From the NCBI RefSeq assembly GCF_000306785.1, contig NC_017955.1:4340001-4404000 (forward strand): 64,000 nt of DNA. The letters run 5' to 3'. This stretch comes from Modestobacter italicus (lineage in GTDB: Bacteria > Actinomycetota > Actinomycetes > Mycobacteriales > Geodermatophilaceae). The notes beneath the pieces were generated by a model. The model saw nothing but the letters and a program-made list of their open reading frames with translations, made no database searches and was not told the origin of the DNA. A program made the translations under genes and the position numbers. This document shows, piece after piece, positions 14,691 through 24,804 of the stretch (position 1 is the stretch's first letter; each line of letters starts with the position of its first letter).

Positions 14691-15611
14691 TCAGCGCGGC
14701 GGGAAGCCGACCGCGACCCGGGCGACCTGACCGGCGTCCTCGACCAGGGCGACCAGCCGGCCGTCGGGGGCGAGCGCGGCGTGCAGCCCCGCGGCACCGG
14801 TGGCCGGCACCCGCTGGCCGTGGCCGACGGCGACCGCCTCCTCGGCGCTGAGCTCCCGCGCCGGGAAGACGGCGCGGGCGGCGTCGGCCAGCGCGAGCAC
14901 CCCGGGACCCGGGCCGGGCCCGGCCAGGGCCGCGGCGGCGTCCTCCACCGGCCGGGCCCGGTCGATCGAGAAGGGGCCCGAGGAGGTCCGGCGCAGCGCG
15001 GTCAGGTGCCCTCCGACGCCGAGTGCGGCCCCGACGTCCCGGGCGATCGCGCGGATGTAGGTGCCGGTGCTGCAGGCGACCGTGACGTCGACGTCGAGCA
15101 GCTCCGGGGTCGGCCGCCCGACGCGGTGGACGTCGATCCGGTGCACGGTGACCGAGCGGGCCGCCAGCTCGAACTCCTCGCCGGCGCGGACCCGGTCGTA
15201 GGAGCGCCGGCCGCCGACCTTGACCGCGCTGACCGAGGAGGGCACCTGCTGCAGCGCGCCGACCTGGGCGGCCAGCGCGGCGCGGACGTCGTCCTCGCCG
15301 ACCCCCGCGGCGGACGTCGTCGCGGTGACCTCGCCCTCGGCGTCGTCGGTGACCGTCGACTGCCCGAGCCGCACCGTGGCGTCGTAGGTCTTGTCGGAGC
15401 CGGAGAGGTGCCCGAGCAGTCGGGTGGCCGCCCCGACACCGAGGACGAGCAGCCCGGTGGCCATCGGGTCGAGGGTGCCGGCGTGCCCGACCTTGCGCAC
15501 CGACAGCACCCGGCGGGCGACGGCGACCACGTCGTGCGAGGTCATGCCGGCCGGCTTGTCGACGAGCAGCAGGGACGGCGGGACGTCGGCGTCGGGGCGC
15601 TTGGGGCTCAC
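14691..15611 (-). CDS. truB: tRNA pseudouridine(55) synthase
   Basis: Makes pseudouridine 55 in the T-loop of tRNAs. 306 aa. The catalytic Asp lies in GHAGTLDPMATG, preceded by DKPAGMTSHDVV; the YDATVRLG and STGTYIRAIARD blocks are present. A PUA-like C-terminal part follows. The GTG start overlaps the MATE stop by 4 nt (GTGA), so translation is coupled. The larE gene follows after 22 nt. Confidence 0.97.
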   Translation of the reverse strand: MSPKRPDADVPPSLLLVDKPAGMTSHDVVAVARRVLSVRKVGHAGTLDPMATGLLVLGVGAATRLLGHLSGSDKTYDATVRLGQSTVTDDAEGEVTATTSAAGVGEDDVRAALAAQVGALQQVPSSVSAVKVGGRRSYDRVRAGEEFELAARSVTVHRIDVHRVGRPTPELLDVDVTVACSTGTYIRAIARDVGAALGVGGHLTALRRTSSGPFSIDRARPVEDAAAALAGPGPGPGVLALADAARAVFPARELSAEEAVAVGHGQRVPATGAAGLHAALAPDGRLVALVEDAGQVARVAVGFPPR

Positions 15612-16942
15612 GGGCTCACCGTCTCACCCAGCCAGGCGCTCCCCCGCACCCGGCGGCCGACCGCCACCAGCCGCAGGACGATGAACAGGGTGAGCCCGGT
15701 CCAGACCCCGGGGAGCCCCCAGTCCAGCCAGCCCGACAGCAGCGAGAGCGGCAGGAAGCCGAGCAGGGCCGAGGCGAGGGTCACGGTGCGCAGGTAGGCG
15801 GCGTCCCCGGCGCCCATCAGCACGCCGTCCAGGGCGAACACCACCCCGGCGAGCGGCTGCATCAGCGCGAGGAACCACCAGACGACGTCGGCCTGGGCGA
15901 GCACGGCGGGGTCGTCGGTGAACAGCGGCGGCACCACCGGCCGCAGCGCCAGCAGCAGGACGGCGACCAGCACGCCGGTGCCCAGCCCCCAGCGGACCAC
16001 CCGGGCGGCGGTGTGCCGGGCGTCGGCGGGCCGGCCGGCGCCCAGGGCCGTGCCCACGAGGGTCTGGGCGGCGATCGCGTAGGCGTCCAGCACCAGGGCG
16101 AGGAAGAGCCACAGCTGGAGCGCCACCTGGTGCGCGCCGAGCTCGGCGGTGCTGGACCGGGCGACGACCGCGGCGGCGGCGGCGAACGCCAGCTGCAGCA
16201 CGGCGGCGCGCACCAGCAGGTCGCGGCCGAGCACGAGCTGCGCCCGGAGCGCAGCCGGCCGGGGGCGCCAGGAGACCCCGAAGCCGGCCAGCTCCCGGGC
16301 CAGCGCCCGGGCGAACAGCGCCGCCGCGACCGCCTGACCGGCCAGGTTGGCCAGCGCGGAGCCGACCAGACCCAGGCCGGCCGGGTGCACCAGCAGCGGG
16401 CAGAGCACGAGCCCCACCCCGCTGCCGGCGAGCACGTAGCCCATCGGCCGGCGCAGCTCGGCCACCCCGCGCAGCCAGCCGTTGCCGGCCAGCGCCACCA
16501 GCAGCAGCGGCAGCCCCGGGCTGGCGACCCGCAGCCACTCCTCCCCCGCGTCGGCGACCGGGCCTGCACCCCCGGCGAGCAACCGGGTCAGCGGGCCGGC
16601 GAGCAGCTGGAACAGCAGGGCCAGAGCGACGCCGAGGGCCAGGGCCAGCCAGGTCGCCTGCACGCCCTCCGCGACGGCCCCGGCCCGGTCGCCGGCACCG
16701 GTGCGGCGCGCGGCCCGGGCGGTGGTGCCGTAGGCGAGGAAGTTGAGCAGCGCCGCGACGTAGGCCAGCAGCCCACCACCGACGGCCAGACCGGCCAGGC
16801 TGACGCCGTCCAGGTGGCCCACCACGGCGGTGTCGACCAGCAGGTAGAGCGGCTCGGCGGCCAGCACGACCAGCGCAGGAGCCGCCAGCGCCGGGATGGA
16901 CGGCCCCGGGCCGCCCGGCCGTCGCGAGGACGGCGGGGTCAC
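15608..16942 (-). CDS. MATE family efflux transporter (DinF-type)
   Basis: A 444-aa polytopic membrane protein with about 12 hydrophobic segments in two halves. LLVDTAVVGHLDGVSLAGLAVG is the typical MATE TM1-TM2 start, and VLDAYAIAAQTLVGTALGAGR the start of the second half. MATE/DinF proteins export cationic compounds by H+ or Na+ antiport; the substrate is unknown. The gene is placed between the DHH phosphoesterase and truB as in many actinobacteria. Its GTG start at 16942 overlaps the upstream stop by 4 nt, and its stop overlaps truB by 4 nt. Confidence 0.93.
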   Translation of the reverse strand: MTPPSSRRPGGPGPSIPALAAPALVVLAAEPLYLLVDTAVVGHLDGVSLAGLAVGGGLLAYVAALLNFLAYGTTARAARRTGAGDRAGAVAEGVQATWLALALGVALALLFQLLAGPLTRLLAGGAGPVADAGEEWLRVASPGLPLLLVALAGNGWLRGVAELRRPMGYVLAGSGVGLVLCPLLVHPAGLGLVGSALANLAGQAVAAALFARALARELAGFGVSWRPRPAALRAQLVLGRDLLVRAAVLQLAFAAAAAVVARSSTAELGAHQVALQLWLFLALVLDAYAIAAQTLVGTALGAGRPADARHTAARVVRWGLGTGVLVAVLLLALRPVVPPLFTDDPAVLAQADVVWWFLALMQPLAGVVFALDGVLMGAGDAAYLRTVTLASALLGFLPLSLLSGWLDWGLPGVWTGLTLFIVLRLVAVGRRVRGSAWLGETVSP

Positions 16943-17949
16943 GAGGGGCGTGCGGCCCGCAGCTGGGCGCGGAGCTGCTCGAGCGTCCCCTCGAGGTCCA
17001 GCGGCGAGCTGTAGCCGGCCGCGGCACGGTGGCCGCCGCCGCCCAGCGCCATGGCCACCCGGGTCAGGTCGGTGGCGCCGCGGGAACGCAGCGACACGAC
17101 CCACGAGCCGTCGTCCTGGCCCTTGACCACGCAGGCCACGTCGGCCTCGGCGGTGGCCCGGACGACGTCCACGAGCGCCTCGAGCTGGTCCGGGGCCAGG
17201 CCGTGCGCCCGCGCCTCGGCCGCCGTCGACCAGGTCCAGACGAGCCCGGCACCGACCTCGGGCTCGAGGGCCGCGCGGCCGGTCACTGCCGACAGCAGGC
17301 CCAGCCAGCCGAACGGCGCGGTGTCGAACAGCCGGCGGCTGATGGCGGCGTGGTCGATCCCGGTGCGCAGCAGCCGGGCGGCCAGCTCGTGGGTGCCCGG
17401 CGAGGTGTTGCCGAACCGGAAGGACCCGGTGTCGGCGGTCAGCCCGGCGTACAGGCAGGTGGCCAGGCGCTCGTCCAGCGCGACGTCGAGGCCCTCGAGC
17501 AGCGCGGCGACCAGCACCACGGTCGCCGCGGCGGCCGGGTCGACCAGCCGCACCTCGCCGAAGCCGGGGTTGCTGGCGTGGTGGTCGACGACCACCGACC
17601 GCCCGGCGGTGTCCAGCAGCGCGGCCAGGCCGCCCAGCCGACCGGGGGACGCCGCGTCGAGGCTGACGAAGACGTCGACCTCAGCCGGCACCCGGGCCGG
17701 GGGCACCAGCTCGTCGGCGCCGGGCAGCCAGCCGAGCGAGTCGGGCAGGACGAACGGCTCGGGGAACGTCGTCACCACCCGGGCGCCCCGACGGCGCAGG
17801 CCCTCCGCCAGCGCCAGGGTGCTGCCCAGGGCGTCGGCGTCGGGCTGCACGTGCCCGGACAGGACGACGGTCGCGCCGCGGTCCGCCGCCCGGGCGAGCA
17901 CCTCGACCGCGGCTGCGGTGCCGGTGGGGACGGTGGCGGGTGCGCTCAC
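16939..17949 (-). CDS. nrnA: DHH/DHHA1 phosphoesterase (NrnA-like oligoribonuclease / pAp phosphatase)
   Basis: NrnA-type enzymes degrade nano-RNA and some cleave pAp or cyclic-dinucleotide products. 336 aa. The N-terminal DHH domain has SGHVQPDADALGS (metal-binding Asp residues), FVSLDAAS and VDHHASN (DHH). The DHHA1 domain ends with GGGGHRAAAG. It follows rbfA in the operon, as is usual. The GTG start at 17949 overlaps the stop of a small acidic gene by 4 nt, so it is translationally coupled. Confidence 0.93.
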   Translation of the reverse strand: MSAPATVPTGTAAAVEVLARAADRGATVVLSGHVQPDADALGSTLALAEGLRRRGARVVTTFPEPFVLPDSLGWLPGADELVPPARVPAEVDVFVSLDAASPGRLGGLAALLDTAGRSVVVDHHASNPGFGEVRLVDPAAAATVVLVAALLEGLDVALDERLATCLYAGLTADTGSFRFGNTSPGTHELAARLLRTGIDHAAISRRLFDTAPFGWLGLLSAVTGRAALEPEVGAGLVWTWSTAAEARAHGLAPDQLEALVDVVRATAEADVACVVKGQDDGSWVVSLRSRGATDLTRVAMALGGGGHRAAAGYSSPLDLEGTLEQLRAQLRAARPS

Positions 17950-18197
17950 GAGGTGCCGTCGGGCCCGGGGTCGGCGACCGGCGCGGCGTCCGACTCCTCG
18001 GCGACCGTGCCACCGCCGACCGGGTAGCTGGACCCGTCGTCGGGCTCGTCGGCGGCGATGCTCTCGGTGGTGCCGATGTCGCCGCGCTTGCCCCCGGCGG
18101 TCGGGTCGCCGTCCGCGGGCTCCGCACGCCCGCCGAGGGTCGTGCCCCCGGGAGCGCCGGCCGGGTCGAACGGGTCCGGGTCGACGGCCTCGGTCAC
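17946..18197 (-). CDS. small acidic hypothetical protein between rbfA and nrnA
   Basis: An 83-aa protein that I do not recognise. It is rich in Asp, Glu, Gly and Pro and looks disordered. What supports it as a gene is the architecture: the GTG start overlaps the rbfA stop by 4 nt and the stop overlaps the nrnA start by 4 nt, so it fills the gap exactly with two GTGA junctions. The rbfA product also ends in an acidic tail. It may be a translational relay or a partner for a basic ribosomal target; neither can be shown from sequence. Confidence 0.65.
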   Translation of the reverse strand: MTEAVDPDPFDPAGAPGGTTLGGRAEPADGDPTAGGKRGDIGTTESIAADEPDDGSSYPVGGGTVAEESDAAPVADPGPDGTS

Positions 18198-18733
18198 GAC
18201 GCGCTCCGCTGGGCGGCGGAGGGCCGGCCGTCGGAGAAGTCGTCGGTGCGCCCGGCGTCCGGGTCCGCGGCGAGCTCGTCGTCGTCCAGGTCGTCGTCCT
18301 CGTCGTCCTCGGCGACCGCCGGCTTGCGGTAGGGGTCGGCGTCGCCGGCGTACTGCGCGCCCTCGCGGGCCCGGGCGAGCTCGGCGTCGGCGTGCCGGAC
18401 GCGCTCCAGCGCCTCCTCGAGCTCCCGGGCGGTGTCCGGGACGATGTCGGCGACGAAGGTCAGCGAGGGCACGAACTTGATGCCGGTCTGCTTGCCCACC
18501 GTGGAGCGCAGCACGCCGGTGGCGCTGGCCAGCGCCCGGGCGGAGTCCTCCACCTGGGTGGCGTCGCCGTAGACGGTGTAGAAGACCGTCGCCTCGCGCA
18601 GGTCGCTGGTGACGCGGGCGTCGGTGATGGTGACCATCCCGAGGCGGGGGTCCTTGATCTGCATCTCGATCGTCGCGCTCACGATCTGGCGGATGCGCAC
18701 CGCCAGTCGCCGCGCCCGGGCCGGGTCAGCCAT
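18194..18733 (-). CDS. rbfA: ribosome-binding factor A
   Basis: RbfA helps mature the 30S subunit and the 16S 5' end. 179 aa. The KH-like domain occupies about residues 1-120 (RIRQIVSATIEMQIKDPRLGMVTITD, VFYTVYGD, VPSLTFVADI). The last 45 residues form a long Asp/Glu-rich tail (EDDEDDDLDDDEL) not found in the core family. It follows infB and the YlxP gene, the normal order, and is coupled to the next small gene by a 4-nt overlap. Confidence 0.95.
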   Translation of the reverse strand: MADPARARRLAVRIRQIVSATIEMQIKDPRLGMVTITDARVTSDLREATVFYTVYGDATQVEDSARALASATGVLRSTVGKQTGIKFVPSLTFVADIVPDTARELEEALERVRHADAELARAREGAQYAGDADPYRKPAVAEDDEDDDLDDDELAADPDAGRTDDFSDGRPSAAQRSAS

Positions 18734-18816
18734 CGGTCCTCCTCGGAACGGGGTGGCCCCCTCGCAGGGCCCCGACCCGCGCGGAGCGTGGGGTGGGGGG
18801 CGAGGGGGTCCTTCGA

Positions 18817-19134
18817 TTAGTCGGTGTCGCTGAAGAGCTGACGGTGCGTGGACAGCAGCGTCACCTCCGGGCGTTCGGCCAGCAACCGCTCGCAGGCGTC
18901 CAGGACGTCGGTCACCTGGCCGGCCTGGCCCGCCACGGCGGCGACCCCGACCTGCGCACGGCGGTGCAGGTCGGGGTCGCCCACCTCGGCGGCGGCCACG
19001 GTGAAGCGGCGCCGCAGCTCGGCCACGATGGGCTTGACCACGGCGCGCTTCTCCTTGAGCGAGTGCACGTCGCCCAGCAGCAGGTCAGCAGTCAGTGTCC
19101 CGGTGAATATGAGGACCCTCCTGCCCCCCGCCAC
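18817..19134 (-). CDS. DUF503 (YlxP-like) protein
   Basis: A small protein of the YlxP family, which lies between infB and rbfA in many Gram-positives and is implicated in ribosome assembly. The core GTLTADLLLGDVHSLKEKR and VVKPIVAELRRRF match. Start: family members begin with M-x-x-GTLT. Here the equivalent codon is ATA at 19108-19110, five bases after a strong GGAGGG. The nearest normal in-frame starts are GTG 19134 (used here; 105 aa) and GTG 19197. If ATA is used the protein is 97 aa. The start is genuinely unresolved. Confidence 0.85.
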   Translation of the reverse strand: MAGGRRVLIFTGTLTADLLLGDVHSLKEKRAVVKPIVAELRRRFTVAAAEVGDPDLHRRAQVGVAAVAGQAGQVTDVLDACERLLAERPEVTLLSTHRQLFSDTD

Positions 19135-19203
19135 TCGCAGGCTCGCGGCGGGCCCCTGCAGGAAGGCCGAGAGGCTCTCCTGCAGGGACCGTGTCACTCA
19201 CCC

Positions 19204-22200
19204 TCAGGCGCGCGGCTTCTCACGCAGCTCGAAGGTCTGGATCACGTCATCGATCTTGATGTCGTTGAACGACCCCAGACCGATACCACACTCGTAGCCC
19301 TCCCGGACCTCGGTCGCGTCGTCCTTGAAGCGACGCAGCGACTCGACGGTCAGGTTGTCCGCGACCACGGCGCCGTCACGGACCAGGCGGGCCTTGGAGT
19401 TGCGGACGATCGTGCCGCTGCGCACCAGCGAACCGGCGACGTTGCCGATCTTCGGGACGCGGAAGACCTCGCGGACCTCCGCGGTGCCCAGCTGCACCTC
19501 TTCGAACTCGGGCTTGAGCATGCCCTTGAGCGCGGACTCGATCTCCTCGATGGCCTGGTAGATGACCGTGTAGTACCGGACGTCCACCCCCTCGCGGGCA
19601 GCCAGCTCGGTCGCCTGGCCCTCGGCCCGGACGTTGAAGCCCAGGACGATGACGTCGTCGGCCAACGCCAGGTCGATGTCGCTCTTGGTGATCCCACCGA
19701 CGCCGCGGTGGATGACCCGCAGCGAGATGTCGTCGCTCACCTCGATCTTCATCAGCGCCTCTTCGAGCGCCTCGACGGTGCCCGAGTTGTCGCCCTTGAT
19801 GATCAGGTTGAGCTGACGGGTCTCCTTGAGCGCCGCGTCGAGGTCCTCCAGGCTGATCCGCTTCCGCATCGACGCGTTCTGCGCGTTGCGGATCCGGGCC
19901 TGGCGGCGGTCGGCGATCTGCCGGGCGATCCGGTCCTCCTCGACGACGAGGAAGGTGTCACCGGCGCGCGGCACGGAGGTCAGGCCGACGACCTGGACCG
20001 GACGGGCCGGCAGGGCCTCCTTGAGCTTGTTGCCGTGCTCGTCGAGCAGCGACCGGACGCGACCGTAGGCGTCGCCGGCCACGATCGAGTCGCCCTGGCG
20101 CAGCGTGCCGCGCTGGACCAGCACCGTGGCGACGGGGCCCCGGCCCTTGTCCAGCTTGCCCTCGATGACGACACCCTGGGGGTCCTGGCCGATGTTGGCG
20201 CGCAGGTCCAGCGAGGCGTCGGCGGTGAGCAGGATCGCCGAGAGCAGGTCGTCGAGGCCCTGACGGGTGGTCGCGGAGACGTCGACGAACATCGTGTCGC
20301 CGCCGTACTCCTCGGCCACCAGCCCGTACTCGGTGAGCTGCTGACGGATCTTGGCGGGGTTGGCCCCCTCCTTGTCGATCTTGTTCACCGCGACCACGAT
20401 CGGCACCTCGGCGGCCTGGGCGTGGTTGAGCGCCTCGACCGTCTGCGGCATGACGCCGTCGTCGGCGGCCACGACCAGGACGACGATGTCGGTGACCTTC
20501 GCGCCACGGGCACGCATCGCGGTGAACGACTCGTGACCCGGGGTGTCGATGAAGGTGACCGGGCGCTCGTTGCCCTCCAGCTCGGTGACGATCTGGTAGG
20601 CGCCGATGTGCTGGGTGATGCCACCGGCCTCCTTGGCCGCCACGTTGGCGTGCCGCAGGGCGTCCAGGAGCTTGGTCTTCCCGTGGTCGACGTGACCCAT
20701 GACGGTGACGACCGGCGGACGGATGTCCCAGTCCTCCTCGGCCCCGCCCTCCTCGTCACCGAAGGTGAGGTCGAAGGTCTCGAGGAGCTCGCGGTCCTCG
20801 TCCTCGGGGCTGACGACCTGGATGACCCAGCCGATCTCGGCACCGAGCAGCTGCAGCGTCTCGTCGTTGACCGACTGCGTCGCGGTGATCATCTCGCCCA
20901 GGTGGAACAGGGCGGTGACCAGCGCGGCCGGCTCGGCGTTGATCCGCTCGGCGAGGTCGGTCAGCGAGGCACCGCGGGGCAGCCGGACGGTCTGCCCGTT
21001 GCCGCGGGGCAGGCTGACGCCGCCCATCGACGGCGCCGCCATGGAGTCGAACTCCTGACGCCGCTGCTTCTTGCTCTTGCGCCCGCGGACCGGACCGCGA
21101 CCACCCGGACGCCCGAAGGCACCCGCGGTGCCGGCACCCGAGCCACCGCGGCCACGGCCACGACCGCCACCGCCGCCACCGGGCCGGAAACCACCGGCCG
21201 GGGCACCGCCGCCGCCACCGGGACCACCGGGACCGCCGCCACCGGGACGGAAGCCACCGCCGCCGCCACCGCCGGGACCACCCGGACGGCCACGACCACC
21301 GGCACCGCCGGGGCCACCGGGACCGCCACCAGGACGGCCGGCGGGCCGCGGCGGCATCATGCCGGGGCTCGGACGCTGCGGCATCATGCCCGGATTGGGC
21401 CGGGGCCCACCCGGACCTGCGGCCGGACGCGGTCCACCCGGACCGGACGCCGGACGCGGGCCACCGGCACCGGGGCCGGGACGCGGCCCGGACGGGCCCG
21501 GACGCGGGCCGCCGGGACCAGCGGACTGGCCGGGGGCGCCGCCGGGACGCGGGCCGGCAGCGGCCGGGCGCGGCGCGCTGCTGAAGGGGTTGTTGCCCGG
21601 CCGCGGGGCCGGACGGGGACCGGGACGCGGGCCCGGGGCCGGACGCGCGCCACCGGGGGTGGCACCGCCGGAACCGGGGACGCCGGAGGGCGCGCCACCC
21701 GGACGGGGGCCCGGTGCGGCCGGACGGGCCGCAGGCTGCGCCGGGGCGGCCGGGGTCTGCTGCACCGGAGCCGGCTGGGCCGGTGCCTGCGGCGCAGGGG
21801 TGCTGGCCGCGGGCCGCGGAGCAGGCCGCGGGCCGGGCCGCGGACCCGACGGGGCCGAGGTCGCCGGAGCAGCCGCGGCGGGCGCCGAGGCAGCCGGGGC
21901 CGAGGCCGCGGGGGCCTGCGGGGCCGGGGTCGCCGGTGCAGCCGGGGCCGCGGCCACCGGGGCGGGAGCCGCCGGAGCCGGGGTCTGGGCCTGCGGGGCG
22001 ACCGGACGGGGGCCCGGAGCCGACGGACGCGGGCCGGGACGGGGGGCCGGGGCACCGTTGCCGGAGCCCGAGCCGTATGCCTCACGGAGCCGACGGGCCA
22101 CGGGGGCCTCGACGGTGGAGGACGCGGACTTCACGAACTCGCCCTGCTCCTTGAGCTTGGCGAGCACTGTCTTGCTGTCGATACCGAGCTCTTTCGCGAG

Positions 22201-22227
22201 CTCGTGTACGCGGGCCTTGCCTGGCAC
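19204..22227 (-). CDS. infB: translation initiation factor IF-2
   Basis: The GTPase that places initiator tRNA on the ribosome. 1007 aa. Residues 1-55 form the IF2 N-terminal helix domain ([23 protein letters not shown]). Residues of about 60-390 are low-complexity Pro/Gly/Ala/Arg sequence, as in Streptomyces. A second IF2-N domain follows, then the G domain: GHVDHGKT near residue 507, DTPGHESF, and [10 protein letters not shown]-Tu-like and C-terminal domains end the protein. The gene lies between ylxR and ylxP in the nusA-infB cluster. Confidence 0.97.
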   Translation of the reverse strand: MPGKARVHELAKELGIDSKTVLAKLKEQGEFVKSASSTVEAPVARRLREAYGSGSGNGAPAPRPGPRPSAPGPRPVAPQAQTPAPAAPAPVAAAPAAPATPAPQAPAASAPAASAPAAAAPATSAPSGPRPGPRPAPRPAASTPAPQAPAQPAPVQQTPAAPAQPAARPAAPGPRPGGAPSGVPGSGGATPGGARPAPGPRPGPRPAPRPGNNPFSSAPRPAAAGPRPGGAPGQSAGPGGPRPGPSGPRPGPGAGGPRPASGPGGPRPAAGPGGPRPNPGMMPQRPSPGMMPPRPAGRPGGGPGGPGGAGGRGRPGGPGGGGGGGFRPGGGGPGGPGGGGGAPAGGFRPGGGGGGRGRGRGGSGAGTAGAFGRPGGRGPVRGRKSKKQRRQEFDSMAAPSMGGVSLPRGNGQTVRLPRGASLTDLAERINAEPAALVTALFHLGEMITATQSVNDETLQLLGAEIGWVIQVVSPEDEDRELLETFDLTFGDEEGGAEEDWDIRPPVVTVMGHVDHGKTKLLDALRHANVAAKEAGGITQHIGAYQIVTELEGNERPVTFIDTPGHESFTAMRARGAKVTDIVVLVVAADDGVMPQTVEALNHAQAAEVPIVVAVNKIDKEGANPAKIRQQLTEYGLVAEEYGGDTMFVDVSATTRQGLDDLLSAILLTADASLDLRANIGQDPQGVVIEGKLDKGRGPVATVLVQRGTLRQGDSIVAGDAYGRVRSLLDEHGNKLKEALPARPVQVVGLTSVPRAGDTFLVVEEDRIARQIADRRQARIRNAQNASMRKRISLEDLDAALKETRQLNLIIKGDNSGTVEALEEALMKIEVSDDISLRVIHRGVGGITKSDIDLALADDVIVLGFNVRAEGQATELAAREGVDVRYYTVIYQAIEEIESALKGMLKPEFEEVQLGTAEVREVFRVPKIGNVAGSLVRSGTIVRNSKARLVRDGAVVADNLTVESLRRFKDDATEVREGYECGIGLGSFNDIKIDDVIQTFELREKPRA

Positions 22228-22411
22228 GGGTCTCCTCTTGGTGAGGCCGGCGGCTGGCCCGCTCGACCCCTAGGTCAGTGGTACATGGTCATCGTGACGA
22301 CTTCACAGGTGGCTCATCCGAGGACGTCCTGCTCTCGACGTGCGGACCGGCCGGGTGCCGGTCCGTCGGTGGTGCTGCCGTGGGTCGCCCGCCGGGGCCC
22401 GCGGCACCAGG

Positions 22412-22678
22412 TCAGCTGACCTGCTGCGCGAGGTGGGCCTCCAGCGGACCGGTCTCCAGCGACGTGCTGCACCGCAGCGCGCGCGGGAAGGCCCGGCGCC
22501 GGACTGCTGCGTGCAGGCACTCCGCGGTGGGGTGCAACGAAGCCCCCCGGCCGGGGAGCCGCCGCCGCGAATCGGGGGTCAGCCCCCCGTCGCGGACGAC
22601 GACACGCAACAGCTCGGTGACCGGTGCACGTCGGCGGCACCCCACACAGGTGCGGACCGGGATCGACGTGTCGGCCAT
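22412..22678 (-). CDS. YlxR family (DUF448) RNA-binding protein
   Basis: An 88-aa basic protein with the YlxR signature: VRTCVGCRRRAPVTELLR (CxxC) and a later GRGASLHP. YlxR proteins sit between nusA and infB and are linked to RNA binding or RNase P modulation. The start is ATG 22678, 8 nt after the nusA stop. A 184-nt gap with no gene separates it from infB. Confidence 0.9.
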   Translation of the reverse strand: MADTSIPVRTCVGCRRRAPVTELLRVVVRDGGLTPDSRRRLPGRGASLHPTAECLHAAVRRRAFPRALRCSTSLETGPLEAHLAQQVS

Positions 22679-22686
22679 CGCTGAGT

Positions 22687-23808
22687 CTAGCGCGCCGCGG
22701 GCCCGGGGTGTTCCGCCCGCCGGACAGGCGGTCGGCGACCCCCCTGCGGCCCGCGGACGCCGGTCCGCTCCAGCCCCGGGTTGGGGCGCAGCGGCGAGCG
22801 GCCCACGCCCGGGGAGACCGTCTGGTCGTCGGCGGGCTGGGCGTCGCTGCGGATGTCGATGCGGCAGCCGGTGAGCCGGGCGGCCAGCCGGGCGTTCTGC
22901 CCCTCCTTGCCGATCGCCAGCGAGAGCTGGTAGTCGGGGACGACGACCTGCACCGCGCGCGCGGCGGGGTCCACGACCCGGGCGCTGGTGACCCGGGCCG
23001 GGGAGAGCGCCGAGGCGACGAAGGTGGCGTCGTCGTCGGACCAGTCGACGATGTCGATCTTCTCGCCGTGCAGCTCGCTCATCACGTTCCGGACCCGCTG
23101 GCCCATCGGCCCGATGCAGGAGCCCTTGGCGTTCAGCCCCGGCACCGACGTGCGGACGGCGATCTTCGAGCGGTGCCCCGCCTCGCGGGCGACCGAGACG
23201 ATCTCCACGCTGCCGTCGGCGACCTCGGGGGCCTCCAGCGCGAACAGCTTGCGGACCAGGTTCGGGTGGGTGCGCGACAGCGTCACCTGCGGGCCGCGAA
23301 AGGTCCGGGCCACCGACACGACGTAGGCCTTGAGCCGGCTGCCGTGTCGGTAGTCCTCGCCGGGCACCTGCTCGGCGGCCGGCAGCGTGGCCTCCACCTT
23401 GCCGATGTCGACCAGCACCAGGCCCTGGTTGTTGCGGCGGTCGTGCGCCTGCACGATGCCGCTGACGATGTCGCCCTCCTTGCCGGCGTACTCGCCGAAG
23501 GTCTGCTCGTTCTCCGCGTCCCGCAGCCGCTGCACGATCACCTGCTTGGCGGTGCTGGCCGCGATCCGGCCGAAGTCGGTCGGGGTGTCGTCCCACTCGT
23601 GGACGACCTCGCCATCGGGCCCCAGCTCCTGGGCCAGCACGGCCACCTCACCGCTCTTGCGGTCGATCTGCACCCGCACGTGCTGCGCGGCGCCGTCCGC
23701 GTGCCGGTAGGCGGTCACCAGGGCGGACTCGATCGCCTGCAGCACCGTGTCGGCCGGGATGCCCTTCTCCCGCTCGACCGCCTTCAGGGCGGTCACGTCG
23801 ATGTTCAC
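22687..23808 (-). CDS. nusA: transcription termination/antitermination factor NusA
   Basis: NusA binds RNA polymerase and RNA in pausing, termination and rRNA antitermination. 373 aa. The order is an N-terminal RNAP-binding domain (about 1-125), S1 (about 125-200), then KH1 ([22 protein letters not shown]) and KH2 ([20 protein letters not shown]). There are no C-terminal acidic repeats, as is normal in actinobacteria; a basic tail of about 45 residues ends it. The start overlaps the rimP stop by 4 nt (ATGA). Confidence 0.96.
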   Translation of the reverse strand: MNIDVTALKAVEREKGIPADTVLQAIESALVTAYRHADGAAQHVRVQIDRKSGEVAVLAQELGPDGEVVHEWDDTPTDFGRIAASTAKQVIVQRLRDAENEQTFGEYAGKEGDIVSGIVQAHDRRNNQGLVLVDIGKVEATLPAAEQVPGEDYRHGSRLKAYVVSVARTFRGPQVTLSRTHPNLVRKLFALEAPEVADGSVEIVSVAREAGHRSKIAVRTSVPGLNAKGSCIGPMGQRVRNVMSELHGEKIDIVDWSDDDATFVASALSPARVTSARVVDPAARAVQVVVPDYQLSLAIGKEGQNARLAARLTGCRIDIRSDAQPADDQTVSPGVGRSPLRPNPGLERTGVRGPQGGRRPPVRRAEHPGPAAR

Positions 23809-24572
23809 TTGCTGCCTCCTCGTCGCGGCCGGGGGTCCCGGGGCGCGCGGTGCGGGGCCGGTCGCCCGGACCCCCCGCTCGCGTCGGCCACCGGGACCCC
23901 GGCCGGGTCGTGCTCGTCGTCGTCCATGTCCTCGGGGTCGACGTCGGTGTCGTCCTCGCCGTCGTCGATCTCGTCGGTCTCGTCGGTCTCGTCCTCGTCG
24001 GGCACGTGCACCAGCGCTGCGTCACGGTGACCGGCCGGCCGGGTGAACTCCACCTGCACCCGTGCCTCGCCCAGCTCCGCCCAGCCCACGGTGCGCTCCC
24101 CGGCCGCCTTGCGCACCTGCCCCTTCTTCGTGCCGCCCTTCTCCACGGCCAGCACCACGCCGTCGTCCTGCACCCGCAGCACCCGGGCGGTGAGCTCCTC
24201 GCGCCGGCCGTCGGGGCCGGCCGTGACGGTGACCAGCCGGCCGACGTTGCGCCGCCAGTGCCGGGGGAGCGTCAACGGCCGGTCGACCCCGGGGCTGGTC
24301 ACCTCCAGCACGTAGGGCGAGCGGCCCAGCGCCTCGTCCTGCGCGTCGAGCAGCTCCGACAGCGAGCGGCTGAGCTCGGCGACGTCGTCCAGGCTGACGC
24401 CGGAGTCGCGGTCCACGACGACCCGCACCACCGAGCGCTGACCGGCCGGACGGACGACGAGCTCCTCGAGGTCGTAGCCGGCGGCGGCGACGGCCGGCTC
24501 CACCCAGCCGGTGAGCCGGGCGGTCATCGCGTCAGCGGCCTGACCGGGGGCGCCTGCACCTCGCGTGGTCAT
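23805..24572 (-). CDS. rimP: ribosome maturation factor RimP
   Basis: RimP assists early 30S assembly. 255 aa, longer than the usual 150-190. The core is the normal RimP domain ([35 protein letters not shown] stretch, and WRRNVGRLV). The last 75 residues add an acidic block ([19 protein letters not shown]) followed by a basic end. The start is ATG 24572 after AGGAGG; 12 residues of upstream open frame were rejected. It is the first gene of the nusA-infB cluster. Confidence 0.94.
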   Translation of the reverse strand: MTTRGAGAPGQAADAMTARLTGWVEPAVAAAGYDLEELVVRPAGQRSVVRVVVDRDSGVSLDDVAELSRSLSELLDAQDEALGRSPYVLEVTSPGVDRPLTLPRHWRRNVGRLVTVTAGPDGRREELTARVLRVQDDGVVLAVEKGGTKKGQVRKAAGERTVGWAELGEARVQVEFTRPAGHRDAALVHVPDEDETDETDEIDDGEDDTDVDPEDMDDDEHDPAGVPVADASGGSGRPAPHRAPRDPRPRRGGSK

Positions 24573-24804
24573 CGGCTGCCTCCTGGGGTCCTGTTGTGTT
24601 CCGCCCACGTGCTGGTCGGCCGCCCCGCTGCCGCGGTGGCCCGGTGGTCGGCCGGTCGTGCCCGTGGTCGTGCCGGGCCCCGGCGTGCTGCGGGTGGACC
24701 GTCAGGCTACCGCCCGCCCCGCTGGTCCCACCCGCCCGCGGAAGGCCCGGGCTCGCCGGTGCGTGCTGCCGGCGTCCGGCGGCCGGGCTGCGAGGATGGC
24801 GGGG

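Noticed and set aside
21071..22085. Repeats in the Pro/Gly-rich part of infB as a repeat element
   Set aside because: Explained by the low-complexity IF-2 N-terminal region normal in actinobacteria.
18793..22419. Plus-strand frame of over 1200 codons opposite infB
   Set aside because: Antisense to an unmistakable IF-2; composition reflects the high GC of the third codon positions. The same holds for the long frames opposite pnp (6245-9139), ffh (60920-63835), proS (58386-60473), cdsA and frr (39644-41436), and the PBP (26008-27966).
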